From assembly GCF_014333615.1 (NCBI RefSeq), contig NZ_JACSCY010000010.1, forward strand, positions 1-64,000: a DNA stretch of 64,000 bases, given 5' to 3'. Source of the DNA: Hymenobacter citatus. GTDB lineage: Bacteria; Bacteroidota; Bacteroidia; Cytophagales; Hymenobacteraceae. The notes below the pieces were generated by a model. That model was not told the origin of the DNA and searched no databases. It was given only the letters and a program-made list of their open reading frames with translations. Position 1 is the stretch's first letter, and every line of letters starts with the position of its first letter. This document shows, piece after piece, positions 34,871 to 44,831 of the stretch. The position numbers and the translations under genes are program-made.

Positions 34871-37483
34871 CTAGAACCGGGCGCCTACTACTACCGTTTT
34901 CTTATACTGCCGCTGCTCGCCGCTAGCTGGGTGCAGCAGCTCAATCAGCAGTACGTAGGTCCCCACCGATGCTTCGCGGCCCTGGTCGGTGAGGCCATCC
35001 CACTGCACAAACCCGCTGAGGGGTAGGGTTTCGTTGCGCACGAGGCGGCGTATCAGTCGGCCCTGGGCGTCGTAGATGGTCACGGTGGCGGCGTAGCCTG
35101 GCCGATCTAACTGGTAGTTGAGGGTAGTGAAATCCTGCTGCCCGTCTTCGTCGGGCGTGAAGACTTCAGGCTCCAACCGAAACAGCTTGTCGCCGCCGGG
35201 GTCGTCCTGGTATTGCGAGTTGGGCCTACCCGGCGTGGCATAGCCTACCGTGCTGGCCGCCGAGTGGAAGTTGCCCGCCACACTCGGCCCATCAGCCCGG
35301 ATGCGCTCCAGCGACACCCCGTTTAGGTCGCCGAGCAGGGCCAAATGCTGACTTTTATCGTAGGCATACCGGTCGAGCAATACCCCAGCCGCCGAGCTGG
35401 CGCTTACTGTTCCGGCGTCATCAGGGTAAGTAGGCAGGGCGGCAACTTGCAGAAAGGCCGCTGCATTGTGCGAGGTGGGGTACTGGGCCTGCACAATGTC
35501 GGGGCGTTCGGTGAGGACCACCAGCTGGCGCGGGGCCAGCACGTAGGGCGCGGCCGTTACGGGTTTGGTGTCCAAGGTGCCGTCGGGCTTTTGGTTGCTC
35601 AGGGTCCAGCCCTGCACATCCAGGTACTTATCGGAGCGGTTCAGCAGCTCTACAAAATCCACCGCGTAGGTGCGTGGGTTGAAGAGGATTTCGTTGATAA
35701 CCACGTCGCCGGGCGCGGCCGTGCCGGGTAGGGCAAACGTGGCGGTGGCCGCCGCGCCGGTGGCATTGCCCACGCAGTCTACGGTGCGCTGCACGCTCAC
35801 CGTGCGGGGCTGGTTGGCTTGCAGCGTCGCGCCCAGCGTAAGGTCCACCGCTCGGAAATCGGGCGCTACGGCGGCGGCCCGCGTGACGGTAGCCCCTGCG
35901 CTCAGCGTGTACAGCGCCACGTTGGCCACGGCGGCGCTATCCAGCTTTTCCCCGAAAAACAGCCGCACGGTGGTAGGGCCAGTAGCCAGGGCGCGCAGCA
36001 GCGCGGGCGGCGTCTGGTCGGGGTTGGTGGCGCGCACGGAATTAGCGCGGCTGGGCGTGCCGCCGCTGGGGTCCTGACTGGCGGTCCAGTTGCCGGAGCC
36101 GGCGCAGGGGTTGGCCGTATCCACCATTTCCAGCGCCCAGCCGCCGTTCTTCTTTTTGCTGTCTTTGTACCACGTATCGGAGTAGCTGATTTCGAACAGC
36201 GTCTGGCCCGTGCGGGCGCGCAGCACCAGCTGGTCGCCGGCGTTGGTGAGGCTGGGGAAGTTCGTCAGCCCGAATACCTTGCCCAGGCCGGCAAACTGCC
36301 CTACCCGCGTGCTGCCGCACACCACCGCGTACTCGCCAGGCAGCAGCACCGCCCCGGCCGGAAATACCGCCGGATTGCTGGTGCTGCCCGGTTTCAGCAG
36401 GCGCACGCCCGCCAAATCCAGCACGGCCGTGGCGCTGGGATTGTGCACCTCCACGTATTCCGAAGCCGGCAGCCCGACCACCGGCGTCTCGTTGGCCAGG
36501 ATTTCGGTGATGAGCAGTTGGTTGAACGTAGGTGCCACAGCAAAGCCATTATTGACGAAGCCTATCGTAAGCGGTCCGGCCGATGCGTTGCCGTACAGGT
36601 CGGCTACCTGGCGCACCTCTACCACGTTGCTACCCAGCGGTAGATTGGCCGCACACGTGAGGTGCACCACGGCGGGGTCCGTGGCATCACGCTCAACACT
36701 AACAATGGCCGGCGCACCGCCCCCCATCAGCCGGAAACTAGCAGCACCCACGCTGGGCGCCACAGGCTCATTGAACGTCACGTCGAATTGCCGGGCAGCC
36801 GTAGCCGTTGCTTTTATCGGGGTAGGCGGCGTGGTATCCGTCACCCGGAAATCGGTGAAGAAATACTTCTGGCTGTTGGCCGATGAGTACGTGACGACTA
36901 CCCCCACGTAGCCGCCGCGCTGGTGGGTGGCGTCGGTCCCGGTGCCTTCCGTGGTGAAAGTGGTACCGCCAGTCAGGTCGCGCTCCAGGGTCCAGACGTT
37001 TTGCACAGAGCGCGTCACGCGCACCCGCACCAGGTTGTTGGTGCTCGACGTCAGCGTGTTATCCTGCCCGTCTACCACGTAGGCGGGGCTGCCGGTGGCG
37101 TTTTTGCGAAACAGCGCCACTTCTTTCGGCGTGCCGCCTACGCGCACGAAGTAGCCCTGGGTGCCGCTGGTTTTCAGGTCAGCGCGGTCGGCCAGCAGCC
37201 ACACGTCGGCGTAGTTGCCGCTGCTCACGGCGTTTTTGATGTTCACCCAAAACTCCCAGGTGGTGCCGGTCACGGCTTGGCAGGGCGTAGCGAGTTGCAG
37301 CTGGGTGCCCGTTGTGGCCGGGCCATTGGTTTGCAGCTGCTTCTGCGCGTTGATGGCGAAGCCGGTCACGTCGCCGGTCCAGGTTGGGTTTTGGGTGAAG
37401 TCGCCGTCGGCGAAGGACTCGCTGAGTTGGGCGTGCGCGGACAACGTGAGCAACAGAGCTGCCAGTAATAGGTAGATTTTCAC
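34871..37483 (-). CDS. Lamin-tail-domain surface protein with FlgD-like C-terminus
   Basis: An 870-residue exported protein beginning with a signal peptide (KIYLLLAALLLTLSAHAQ). After an N-terminal jelly-roll-like region come Ig-like blocks (TPPTPIKATATAARQFDVTF, TPPALLRALATG) and two lamin-tail domains (LLITEILANE...EYVEVHNPS and VINEILFNP...DFVELLNRS). The C-terminus (FTPDEDGQQDFTTLNYQL, VTIYDAQGRLIRRL, WDGLTDQGREASVGTYVLLIEL) is a FlgD-like/T9SS-associated domain. Such proteins are exported to the cell surface in gliding or T9SS-bearing Bacteroidota. The start codon is GTG at 37483; no ATG is placed better. Confidence 0.88.
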   Translation of the reverse strand: MKIYLLLAALLLTLSAHAQLSESFADGDFTQNPTWTGDVTGFAINAQKQLQTNGPATTGTQLQLATPCQAVTGTTWEFWVNIKNAVSSGNYADVWLLADRADLKTSGTQGYFVRVGGTPKEVALFRKNATGSPAYVVDGQDNTLTSSTNNLVRVRVTRSVQNVWTLERDLTGGTTFTTEGTGTDATHQRGGYVGVVVTYSSANSQKYFFTDFRVTDTTPPTPIKATATAARQFDVTFNEPVAPSVGAASFRLMGGGAPAIVSVERDATDPAVVHLTCAANLPLGSNVVEVRQVADLYGNASAGPLTIGFVNNGFAVAPTFNQLLITEILANETPVVGLPASEYVEVHNPSATAVLDLAGVRLLKPGSTSNPAVFPAGAVLLPGEYAVVCGSTRVGQFAGLGKVFGLTNFPSLTNAGDQLVLRARTGQTLFEISYSDTWYKDSKKKNGGWALEMVDTANPCAGSGNWTASQDPSGGTPSRANSVRATNPDQTPPALLRALATGPTTVRLFFGEKLDSAAVANVALYTLSAGATVTRAAAVAPDFRAVDLTLGATLQANQPRTVSVQRTVDCVGNATGAAATATFALPGTAAPGDVVINEILFNPRTYAVDFVELLNRSDKYLDVQGWTLSNQKPDGTLDTKPVTAAPYVLAPRQLVVLTERPDIVQAQYPTSHNAAAFLQVAALPTYPDDAGTVSASSAAGVLLDRYAYDKSQHLALLGDLNGVSLERIRADGPSVAGNFHSAASTVGYATPGRPNSQYQDDPGGDKLFRLEPEVFTPDEDGQQDFTTLNYQLDRPGYAATVTIYDAQGRLIRRLVRNETLPLSGFVQWDGLTDQGREASVGTYVLLIELLHPASGEQRQYKKTVVVGARF

Positions 37484-37630
37484 GAGGATAGAGATGATAA
37501 TTTCCGGCGCGGCGCATCTTCACGCACAATGCGCGCCAACCTTTGCGCTCTGTATCAGGAAATTCAAATCCTGCTGCAAAAAAGAATAGCAGCGTGTACC
37601 TTTACTGTTCTACTCATTTTTTAAACAACC

Positions 37631-38626
37631 ATGAAAGTAGCCGTAGTAGGTGCCACCGGCCTGGTCGGGGGCGAAATGCTGAAAGTGCTGGCCGAGCGGA
37701 ATTTCCCGGTCACCGAGCTTCTACCCGTGGCCTCTGCCAAATCGGTGGGCCAGGAAATTGAGTTTCAGGGTAAAAAATACAAGGTGGTGAGCATGGACGA
37801 CGCCGTGGCCGCCCGCCCCGACGTGGCTATTTTCTCGGCCGGTGGCACCACCAGCAAGGAAGAGGCCCCGCGCTTTGCCGAGGTAGGCACCGTGGTAATC
37901 GACAACTCCTCGGCCTGGCGCATGGACCATACCAAAAAATTGGTGGTGCCCGAAATCAACGCCAAGGAGCTGACGGCTGATGATAAAATCATTGCCAATC
38001 CCAACTGCTCTACCATTCAGATGGTGGTGGCTCTCAATAAGCTACACGAAAAATACAAGGCGCAGCGCATTGTGGTGAGCACCTACCAAAGCGTGACGGG
38101 CACCGGCAAAAAAGCCGTGGACCAGCTCCTGGAAGAGCGCGCCGGCCAGGCGCCTAGCAACCCCGCCTACCCCCACCGCATCGACCTGAACGTGCTGCCC
38201 CACATCGACGTGTTCGAGGATAACGGCTACACTAAGGAGGAGATGAAAATGGTGAAGGAAACCAAGAAAATCTTCGGCGACGACTCCATCCGCGTGACGG
38301 CCACCACCGTGCGCATTCCCGTGATGGGCGGCCACTCGGAGTCGGTGAACGTGGAGTTTGCCGAGGAGTTTGACCTCGACGAGGTGCGCGAACTACTTCG
38401 CCAGACTGAAGGTGTAGAAGTGGTAGATGATGTAAAGAATAACGTCTATCCCATGCCCAAAGACGCCCACGGCAAAGACGCGGTGCTGGTAGGCCGCCTC
38501 CGCCGCGACGAAACCCAGCCCCGCACCCTCAACATGTGGGTAGTAGCCGACAATCTGCGCAAAGGTGCCGCCACCAACGCCGTGCAGATTGCCGAGGCCA
38601 TGATGAAAATGGGGCTGATTGGGTAA
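37631..38626 (+). CDS. asd: Aspartate-semialdehyde dehydrogenase
   Basis: It makes aspartate semialdehyde, the branch point for lysine, threonine and methionine. The 331-residue protein has GATGLVGGEMLKVL (NADP site), SAGGTTSKEEAPRF, the catalytic Cys in NPNCSTIQ, and RIPVMGGHSESV with the active-site His. It supplies the route that ends at the metX and sulfhydrylase genes 9 kb away. The start is ATG. It converges on a hydrolase gene across the palindrome 38648-38757. Confidence 0.97.
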   Translation: MKVAVVGATGLVGGEMLKVLAERNFPVTELLPVASAKSVGQEIEFQGKKYKVVSMDDAVAARPDVAIFSAGGTTSKEEAPRFAEVGTVVIDNSSAWRMDHTKKLVVPEINAKELTADDKIIANPNCSTIQMVVALNKLHEKYKAQRIVVSTYQSVTGTGKKAVDQLLEERAGQAPSNPAYPHRIDLNVLPHIDVFEDNGYTKEEMKMVKETKKIFGDDSIRVTATTVRIPVMGGHSESVNVEFAEEFDLDEVRELLRQTEGVEVVDDVKNNVYPMPKDAHGKDAVLVGRLRRDETQPRTLNMWVVADNLRKGAATNAVQIAEAMMKMGLIG

Positions 38627-38647
38627 GTTTTTAGCTGACAGATAACA

Positions 38648-38757
38648 AACCTGTCATCCTGAACGCAGTGAAGGATCTTATCACGTGAGAGCAAGTCGTT
38701 GTTACGACCATCGTTCTCACGTGATAAGGTCCTTCACTGCGTTCAGGATGACAGGTT
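38648..38757. repeat. Dispersed inverted repeat, GTCATCCTGAAC variant
   Basis: Arms of about 42 bp (38648-38689 and 38715-38757) match except for one or two positions. It carries the CGAGTCGTT-like centre (GCAAGTCGTT) seen at 23663 and 877. It lies between two convergent genes. Confidence 0.88.
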
Positions 38758-38778
38758 GTTTCTATCGCCGCTTACTTC

Positions 38779-39531
38779 CTACCCAAACGCTACCCCCGCA
38801 AAATCCAGCAATGCCCGCCGCGTGCGTTCCGGCGCTTCTAGGTAGGCCAGGTGCCCTACCTCCGCCAGAAACAGCGCGTACGTAACCGGAGCCAACTGCA
38901 CCACCTCCACCGATTGCTCAAAGGGCACTGCTAAGTCGTCTTTGCCGGCAATAACAAGCACCGGAAACTGCGCCTCACGTAGCACCTGCGTACGGTCGGC
39001 GCGGGCGGCCATGGCCCGCAGCCCGCCGATGAAGGTTTCCTTGGGTGTGGCCTTGCCAATATCCTCCAGCATCCGCAGCTGCTCGGGCATCGTGTCGCGG
39101 TGGGCGGGCGCAAACAGGGGGCGCACGAAGGAGTTCATGAACTTCTCTACCCCGTGCCGCTCAATAAAGTCAATGTTCTTCTCGCGGTTTTGCTTTTTCT
39201 CGTCCGTATCGGCCAGGGCGGAGGAGTTGAGCAGGCACAATCCCGCTACCAGTTCCGGCCGCTGCTCGGCCAGGGCCAGGGCCACATAGCCGCCCATGCT
39301 GTGGCCAATCAACACGGCTTTCTCGATTTGCTGTTGTTGCAGCTGCTCCGCCACGTATTCGGCCTGGGCGCGCATGGAGTAGTTGGCTACGGGCGCGGTA
39401 TTGGCGCCGTGGCCCAGCAGATCGGGCGCGAAAACGGGGTAGGCGGCAGGAAAGTCGCGGGTGAAGTTCGTCCAGATTTCGCGGCTTTCGATAAAGCCGT
39501 GGAGGAAGACGAGGGTAGGGTGTTGGGGCAT
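38779..39531 (-). CDS. Alpha/beta hydrolase
   Basis: A 250-residue alpha/beta-fold hydrolase. The nucleophile is in GHSMGG, with the N-terminal HGF(x)ES and an Asp in VIAGKDDLAVPF and the His in VGHLAYLEAPE near the C-terminus. It resembles esterases and menaquinone-pathway MhpC-like hydrolases; the substrate is unknown. The start is ATG. Confidence 0.9.
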   Translation of the reverse strand: MPQHPTLVFLHGFIESREIWTNFTRDFPAAYPVFAPDLLGHGANTAPVANYSMRAQAEYVAEQLQQQQIEKAVLIGHSMGGYVALALAEQRPELVAGLCLLNSSALADTDEKKQNREKNIDFIERHGVEKFMNSFVRPLFAPAHRDTMPEQLRMLEDIGKATPKETFIGGLRAMAARADRTQVLREAQFPVLVIAGKDDLAVPFEQSVEVVQLAPVTYALFLAEVGHLAYLEAPERTRRALLDFAGVAFG

Positions 39532-39600
39532 TATTATTGGGTTTGGAATTCTATACGTCGTACTTACTGACTTTCCACTTCTACCTACCTATTTCCTGAT

Positions 39601-40578
39601 ATGTTCTCCATCGCGCGCCGACATACGCCTTATTTTATTGCTAGTGGCATCGGACTATTTTTCGCTCTATTTTCTCGCTTTGTATTCACCACAAGCATTT
39701 TCAACGGCGCTGGCGGTCTGCTTACACTAGGTTTTTTGGTTGTAATGCCTACCTCTCTTGGAGCATTGTCAGCGCATTTTACCCCGACTACCGCCTCTAG
39801 CACTTGGCGGCTTCTCTGGAATCCGCTATTGACAGTTCTGCTATTTATAGCATCTGCCTTAGCATTCCATTTGGAAGGAATGATCTGCATCCTCATGATT
39901 CTGCCGTTATTCATCTTCACGGCCACTATTGGAGCTAAGTTATACGATATGTGGGCTGCCAAACGCCCGCCTCGCGACAGGTCATTTACCGTTGCTGTCT
40001 TCATTATAGCCCCTTTTCTGGCAGGCACTTTCGAGACGTGGTACGCAGCCCCTACCGATTTCCGCCGCGTCGAAAACACAATTTTGATTCAGGCTCCTGC
40101 CTCTGTTGTCTGGCAGCACATCACCCGCGTGCCTGCTATTTCTACCGCTGAGTTAGCTCCTAGCCTAGTGGACAAGCTCGGCTTTCCGCGTCCTGTGAAG
40201 GCCACTCTCACTTACGAGGGGGTAGGCGGCGTGCGGCATGCTACCTTCGAACGCGGCGTAGAATTTATCGAAACGGTGGACGTGTGGGAACCGCAGCGGC
40301 GCTTATCCTTCAGCATCAAACCCAACACGGCCACTATTCCACCCACTACCTTTGATGAGCACGTAACTATCGGCGGACGTTTTTTTGATGTGCTGCACGG
40401 TACATACGAGTTGCACGCAGTATCGCCTACCCAAACTCGCCTTGTTCTCTACAGCCAACAGCGCCTCAGTACGCGTCTCAATTTCTACGCTGGCCTCTGG
40501 ACAGATTATATTATGGGTGACATTCAAGAACGAATTCTAACTGTCATTCGGAAAAGGTGCGAGACGCCAGCAATCTGA
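39601..40578 (+). CDS. Membrane protein with SRPBCC-type domain
   Basis: A 325-residue protein: about five transmembrane segments in residues 12-150, then a soluble C-terminal domain of the SRPBCC (polyketide cyclase/START-like) fold. The domain includes NTILIQAPASVVWQHITRV at the start and RLVLYSQQRLSTRLNFY near the end. SRPBCC domains bind hydrophobic ligands; none can be named. Base composition is more A/T-rich than its neighbours. A terminator follows. The start is ATG. Confidence 0.68.
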   Translation: MFSIARRHTPYFIASGIGLFFALFSRFVFTTSIFNGAGGLLTLGFLVVMPTSLGALSAHFTPTTASSTWRLLWNPLLTVLLFIASALAFHLEGMICILMILPLFIFTATIGAKLYDMWAAKRPPRDRSFTVAVFIIAPFLAGTFETWYAAPTDFRRVENTILIQAPASVVWQHITRVPAISTAELAPSLVDKLGFPRPVKATLTYEGVGGVRHATFERGVEFIETVDVWEPQRRLSFSIKPNTATIPPTTFDEHVTIGGRFFDVLHGTYELHAVSPTQTRLVLYSQQRLSTRLNFYAGLWTDYIMGDIQERILTVIRKRCETPAI

Positions 40579-40580
40579 AA

Positions 40581-40620
40581 GAAAACCCGCCGGACGCAGC
40601 ATCCGGCGGGGTTTTCTTTT
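40581..40620 (+). terminator. Rho-independent terminator after the SRPBCC gene
   Basis: GAAAACCCGCCGGA and TCCGGCGGGGTTTTC pair with a small bulge, followed by TTTT. It is directly followed by a dispersed palindrome before dxs. Confidence 0.85.
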
Positions 40621-40624
40621 TCCT

Positions 40625-40731
40625 ATCTGTCATCCTGAGCGGAGCGAAGGACCTTCTTACGTGAGCACGAGTCATTGTCATGCCAATCGTTCTACCGTGA
40701 GAAGGTCCTTCGCAAGCTCAGGATGACAGAT
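40625..40731. repeat. Dispersed inverted repeat, ATCTGTCATCCTGAGC copy
   Basis: Arms of about 33 bp (around 40625-40657 and 40699-40731) with two or three mismatches. The central CGAGTCATTG is related to the CGAGTCGTT of other copies. It lies between the SRPBCC terminator and the dxs 3' end. Confidence 0.85.
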
Positions 40732-40740
40732 GATTTCTCT

Positions 40741-42684
40741 TTACAGCAACACCGTTTCCACCGGGGCCAGGGCTTCCACCTTGCCGCTCATCTCGCGCAC
40801 GGCGGCGGCGATGCCGGCGGCGTCGAAGCCGCACTCTTTGTATAGTTCGTCCTGGGTGCCGTGCTCTACCACCCTGTCCGGGATGCCGAGGCGGCGGACG
40901 GGTAGGGAGTAGCCGTGGTCGGCCATAAACTCCAGCACCGCCGAGCCGAAGCCGCCGGGCAGGCAGCCGTCTTCTACCGTCACGATGGCGCGGTAGCGGC
41001 GCAGCACGTCGTGCAGCATTTCTTCATCCAGGGGCTTGCAGAAACGCATGTCGTAGTGGCCGGTGCTGAGGCCCTCGGCAGCCAGCTCTTTGGTGGCGCG
41101 CACGGCGTAGTTGCCGATGTGGCCGATAGTCAGGATAGCCACGCCTTCGCCCTCGCGCACTACGCGGCCGGTGCCTACGGTTACCTTTTTCAGCGGCGTG
41201 CGCCACTCCGGCATCACACCCTCACCGCGGGGGTAGCGAATGGTGAACGGGCCCGCATTTTCAGGCAGTTGGGCCGTATACATTAGGTTGCGTAGCTCCT
41301 CCTCGTTCATAGGGGCGGCCACCACCATATTTGGGATGGAGCGCATGTACGACAGGTCGTAGGCGCCGTGATGGGTAGGGCCGTCGGCACCGGCAAAGCC
41401 GGCGCGGTCGAGGCAGAACACCACGTGTAGGTTTTGCAGGGCTACGTCGTGCACCACCTGGTCGTAGGCGCGCTGCATAAACGACGAGTAGATGTTGCAG
41501 AACGGCACCAACCCCTGCGTGGCCAATCCAGCCGAGAACGTCACGGCGTGCTGCTCGGCAATGCCCACGTCGAAGGCCCGATCGGGTAGGGCCTTCATCA
41601 TAATGTTCATCGACGAGCCCGACGGCATGGCAGGCGTCACGCCCATCACCTTGTCGTTCTGCTCGGCCAGCTCTACTAGCGTGTGCCCGAATACGTCCTG
41701 GTACTTGGGCGGCTGGGGCTTGTCGGGAATTTTCTTGTAGATCTCGCCCGTAATCTTGTCGAACAGGCCCGGCGCGTGCCACAGCGTTTGGTCTTTCTCA
41801 GCCAGCGCGTAGCCCTTGCCCTTCACCGTCACGCAGTGCAGCAGCTTGGGGCCAGGAATGCTCTTCAGGTCGCGCATAATGCTGACCAGATGCTGCACAT
41901 CATGCCCATCCACGGGGCCGAAGTAACGGAACTTCAGCGCCTCAAACAGATTGCCTTGCTTCAGCAGGGTAGCCTTCATGGCTTGCTCTACCCGGCGGGC
42001 AATTTGCTGGGGATTGGGGCCAAACTTGGAGAGCTTGCCCAGCACGTTCCACAGCTCGTCGCGCACCTTGTTGTAAGTGCGCGAGGTGGTGATGTCGGTG
42101 AGGTATTCTTTGAGCGCGCCCACGTTGGGGTCGATGCTCATGCAGTTGTCGTTGAGCACTACCAGCAGGTTGGATTTCTCTACCCCCGCGTGGTTGAGGG
42201 CTTCGAAGGCCATACCGGCCGTCATGGCGCCGTCGCCAATCACGGCAATGTGCTGGCGGTCGTGCTCACCCTTGTACTCACTGGCCACGGCCATGCCCAG
42301 CGCAGCCCCAATGCTGGTGCTGCTGTGCCCTACCCCAAAGGCATCGTATACGCTCTCGGTGCGCTTCGGGAAGCCCGACATGCCGTGGTAGCGGCGGTTA
42401 GTAGGAAACTGGTTGCGGCGGCCCGTTAAGATTTTGTGACCATACGCTTGGTGGCCCACATCCCACACCAATTGGTCGTAGGGAGTATTGAAAACGTAGT
42501 GCAGCGCCACCGTCAGCTCTACCACGCCCAACGAGGCCCCAAAATGACCACCGTAGATGGAAACGGAATCAATAATGAATTGTCGGAGTTCCTGGCTGAG
42601 CTGCACGAGCTGCTCGGGGCTGAGCTTCTTTAAGTCGTCGGGCGAGTCTATCGCCGCCAGCAGAGTACCAGGTTCAACAATCAT
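40741..42684 (-). CDS. dxs: 1-deoxy-D-xylulose-5-phosphate synthase
   Basis: The thiamine diphosphate enzyme that starts the MEP isoprenoid route. The 647-residue protein has the DXS domain order: GGHFGASLGVVELTVALHYVF, VWDVGHQAYGHKILTGRR, GDGAMTAGMAFEALNHAG with NDNCMSIDPNVG (ThDP/Mg site), EQHAVTFSAGLA and DRAGFAGADGPTHHGAYDL. The start at ATG 42684 (MIVEPGTLL) fits the family length; the frame is open 43 codons more without a coding signal. A probable promoter box lies at 42778-42785. Confidence 0.96.
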   Translation of the reverse strand: MIVEPGTLLAAIDSPDDLKKLSPEQLVQLSQELRQFIIDSVSIYGGHFGASLGVVELTVALHYVFNTPYDQLVWDVGHQAYGHKILTGRRNQFPTNRRYHGMSGFPKRTESVYDAFGVGHSSTSIGAALGMAVASEYKGEHDRQHIAVIGDGAMTAGMAFEALNHAGVEKSNLLVVLNDNCMSIDPNVGALKEYLTDITTSRTYNKVRDELWNVLGKLSKFGPNPQQIARRVEQAMKATLLKQGNLFEALKFRYFGPVDGHDVQHLVSIMRDLKSIPGPKLLHCVTVKGKGYALAEKDQTLWHAPGLFDKITGEIYKKIPDKPQPPKYQDVFGHTLVELAEQNDKVMGVTPAMPSGSSMNIMMKALPDRAFDVGIAEQHAVTFSAGLATQGLVPFCNIYSSFMQRAYDQVVHDVALQNLHVVFCLDRAGFAGADGPTHHGAYDLSYMRSIPNMVVAAPMNEEELRNLMYTAQLPENAGPFTIRYPRGEGVMPEWRTPLKKVTVGTGRVVREGEGVAILTIGHIGNYAVRATKELAAEGLSTGHYDMRFCKPLDEEMLHDVLRRYRAIVTVEDGCLPGGFGSAVLEFMADHGYSLPVRRLGIPDRVVEHGTQDELYKECGFDAAGIAAAVREMSGKVEALAPVETVLL

Positions 42685-42777
42685 CGTAGGGGAGCAGAAT
42701 AGGCGAGAAGAAGCGCGGGCCCGCGGGCCGGGTTTAGTGAAACAACCCAACTCACACGCTGTAGCACGTACAACAGT

Positions 42778-42785
42778 CAAAGGTA
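42778..42785 (-). promoter_or_regulatory. Possible -7 box for dxs
   Basis: On the minus strand TACCTTTG matches TAnnTTTG. An ATTG lies about 25 bases upstream, a little farther than the usual 19. It supports the start at 42684 over the longer frame, whose codons it would cross. Confidence 0.5.
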
Positions 42786-42888
42786 CGATTTTTCCGAACG
42801 GCCGGTTGTACAATACCCGGCCCGGGCGCTGTACCCCCGTCGGCTTCTCAGAATCTTTACTTTTACGTTTTCCCTATCTTCCTTTCCT

Positions 42889-43965
42889 ATGCCTACCATC
42901 CAAGACTCCCAGGAACAGCAACTGCTTCACAAACTGCGCCCTTCGCGCATCGTGCTGCCGGTACTGTTGGGCTTGAGCGTGGTGGGTTTTATGTTCTGGC
43001 GCAGCTACAAGCCCGGCGACCTGGCCCCGCTGGCCGACGCCAAGCTGCACTGGCTGTTTATCACCTTGCTCGTACTCATTGCTCGTGATGCGGGCTACAT
43101 GTACCGCATCCGGCACATTTCGGAAAAGGTGTTGAGCTGGCGGGCCAGCATGGAGGTGATTATGATCTGGGAATTTGCCTCCTGCGTGCTACCCTCGGCG
43201 GTGGGTGGCACCTCGGTAGCCCCGTTTCTGCTCAATAAGGAAGGCATCACATTAGGCAAGTCCTTGGCTTATGTGATGGTGACGGCCCTGCTGGACAATA
43301 TGTACTACGTGGTGCTGGTGCCGCTGGTGGTGCTGCTGGCCGGCGAGGGCCTCTACCCTGACGAAACCCTGCACAGCGGCCTCATCACAACCCTGCAAAT
43401 TGCCTTCATCCTGAGCTACATTATGGTGTCGCTCTATTCGGGGCTGATGCTGTACGCGCTGTTTATCAACCCTGTATCGGTGCGGCGGTTTCTGGTGCGG
43501 TTCTTTTCGTGGCGGATGCTGCGACGGTGGCGCGGCAACGCCTACCAGCACGGCGCCGAGATGGTGGCGGCCTCGGCCCAGCTGCGCGGCAACGGTGCGG
43601 GCTACTGGCTGCGGGCCATCTTCTCCACCATCTTCGTCTGGACGGCCCGCTACGCTGTTATCGGCTGCATCATTGCGGCGTTCATCCACGTCACGGGCCA
43701 CGATTTCGCCATGATTTTCGCCCGCAACCTCACCTACAAAGTCATTCTGCTGCTAGCCATCACACCCGGCGGATCGGGCATAGCCGAAGGTGCCTTCCCT
43801 ACCTTCTTTGGTAAGTTCATCGGCACGCCCACCATGACCAACTTCATTGTACTGATCTACCGCATCACTACCTATTATCTGTATCTGATCTTCGGGGCCA
43901 TCTTCCTGCCGCGGTGGGTAGGGCGAGTGTTTGGCCGGCCTCAGGCTGCGGCAGTAGCCGCATAA
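42889..43965 (+). CDS. Flippase-like/UPF0104 (YbhN) membrane protein
   Basis: A 358-residue membrane protein of the lysylphosphatidylglycerol-synthase-type transmembrane family. It has eight or so transmembrane segments and typical lines: ASCVLPSAVGGTSVAPFLLNKEGITLGKS, YVVLVPLVVLL, TPGGSGIAEGAFP and IVLIYRITTYYLYLIFGAIFLP. Homologues are proposed flippases or lipid translocators. It lacks the catalytic domain of MprF. Divergent from dxs. The start is ATG. Confidence 0.87.
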   Translation: MPTIQDSQEQQLLHKLRPSRIVLPVLLGLSVVGFMFWRSYKPGDLAPLADAKLHWLFITLLVLIARDAGYMYRIRHISEKVLSWRASMEVIMIWEFASCVLPSAVGGTSVAPFLLNKEGITLGKSLAYVMVTALLDNMYYVVLVPLVVLLAGEGLYPDETLHSGLITTLQIAFILSYIMVSLYSGLMLYALFINPVSVRRFLVRFFSWRMLRRWRGNAYQHGAEMVAASAQLRGNGAGYWLRAIFSTIFVWTARYAVIGCIIAAFIHVTGHDFAMIFARNLTYKVILLLAITPGGSGIAEGAFPTFFGKFIGTPTMTNFIVLIYRITTYYLYLIFGAIFLPRWVGRVFGRPQAAAVAA

Positions 43966-44088
43966 TCCTTAACCAATATAGAGCCGTATCCTTATAGCGC
44001 TACGTTGAACGATGCAAGCCGTGGACGCTCGATGACGAGCCTCCTCCTTGCGGTTCTACGCCTCACCTAACTGCGCACAAGCCCAACA

Positions 44089-44124
44089 AAAAAGGCGTTC
44101 TGCATGGTGCAGAACGCCTTTTTA
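44089..44124. terminator. Bidirectional terminator
   Basis: AAAAAGGCGTTCTGCA pairs with TGCAGAACGCCTTTTT around TGG. It lies between the flippase-like gene and the convergent small lipoprotein, and A/T tracts on both sides let it serve both. Confidence 0.95.
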
Positions 44125-44142
44125 ATAAGACATTTGATGAGT

Positions 44143-44562
44143 CTATTCCTTTTCTAGGTGTAGCTCAGCACCACTGGTGCCTTTCAGCGTCAGCTTATCG
44201 TCCGTGAGGGTTACTACGTTGAATGTGTTCGATTGCGAAGCGCCATCTTGAGTCATGGTGATGGTTTTGCCAGCTTGATCGAAATCATACTTGCCGTTCA
44301 TGGTCTGGGCGCCCGACATCATGTTGTACTGGCCATTGGCATAAAACGTAATGCGCTGGTCTTCATCGGCGTCAGATTGCTTCACCTTGTCGCCGGCAGC
44401 ATTGGTTTGCTTGTCGGTTTTCCAGGTTTTGCTGTTTTCGCCGTACAGCATGTTTACGCCTTCTACTTTGCCTTCCTTGTTGCCACAGGAAGCCGCCATT
44501 AGGAGCACGAGCAGTGCCATCAGGCTGGTGATGTAACGCAGGGGAGAAAGTTGAGTCTGCAT
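44143..44562 (-). CDS. Small lipoprotein, lipocalin-like
   Basis: A 139-residue lipoprotein: signal up to the lipobox MAASC (Cys about 23), then a compact beta-rich domain. Lines like GENSKTWKTDKQTNAAG, RITFYANGQYNMMSG, GKYDFDQAGKTITM and VVTLTDDKLTLKG match the lipocalin-like DUF4923/DUF5004 type of Bacteroidota secreted proteins. No ligand can be named. The start is the ATG at 44562. Confidence 0.75.
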   Translation of the reverse strand: MQTQLSPLRYITSLMALLVLLMAASCGNKEGKVEGVNMLYGENSKTWKTDKQTNAAGDKVKQSDADEDQRITFYANGQYNMMSGAQTMNGKYDFDQAGKTITMTQDGASQSNTFNVVTLTDDKLTLKGTSGAELHLEKE

Positions 44563-44831
44563 GAAAAAAGATGTTTGGGAGTGAGAGATGTAGCCTTTGT
44601 CAGCTGCGAAGCGCAGACCAGCGCCGGCTATAGTGGAAGTTGTTGCGGTTCTTACGGTCACCTTCAGAAAGAGTTAAGCTATTGCCTTAAAAACAGCCCT
44701 TGTACCACAACTAGGCGCTACCTGCAACTTATTGATAGGGCGGGCGTAAGCATATCAGCTTATCTCCCGGGCCTGCTTTGTGCGGGTCTGCAAGAGCTGT
44801 TTTCTCCTCTTCCATTAACACACGCACCATC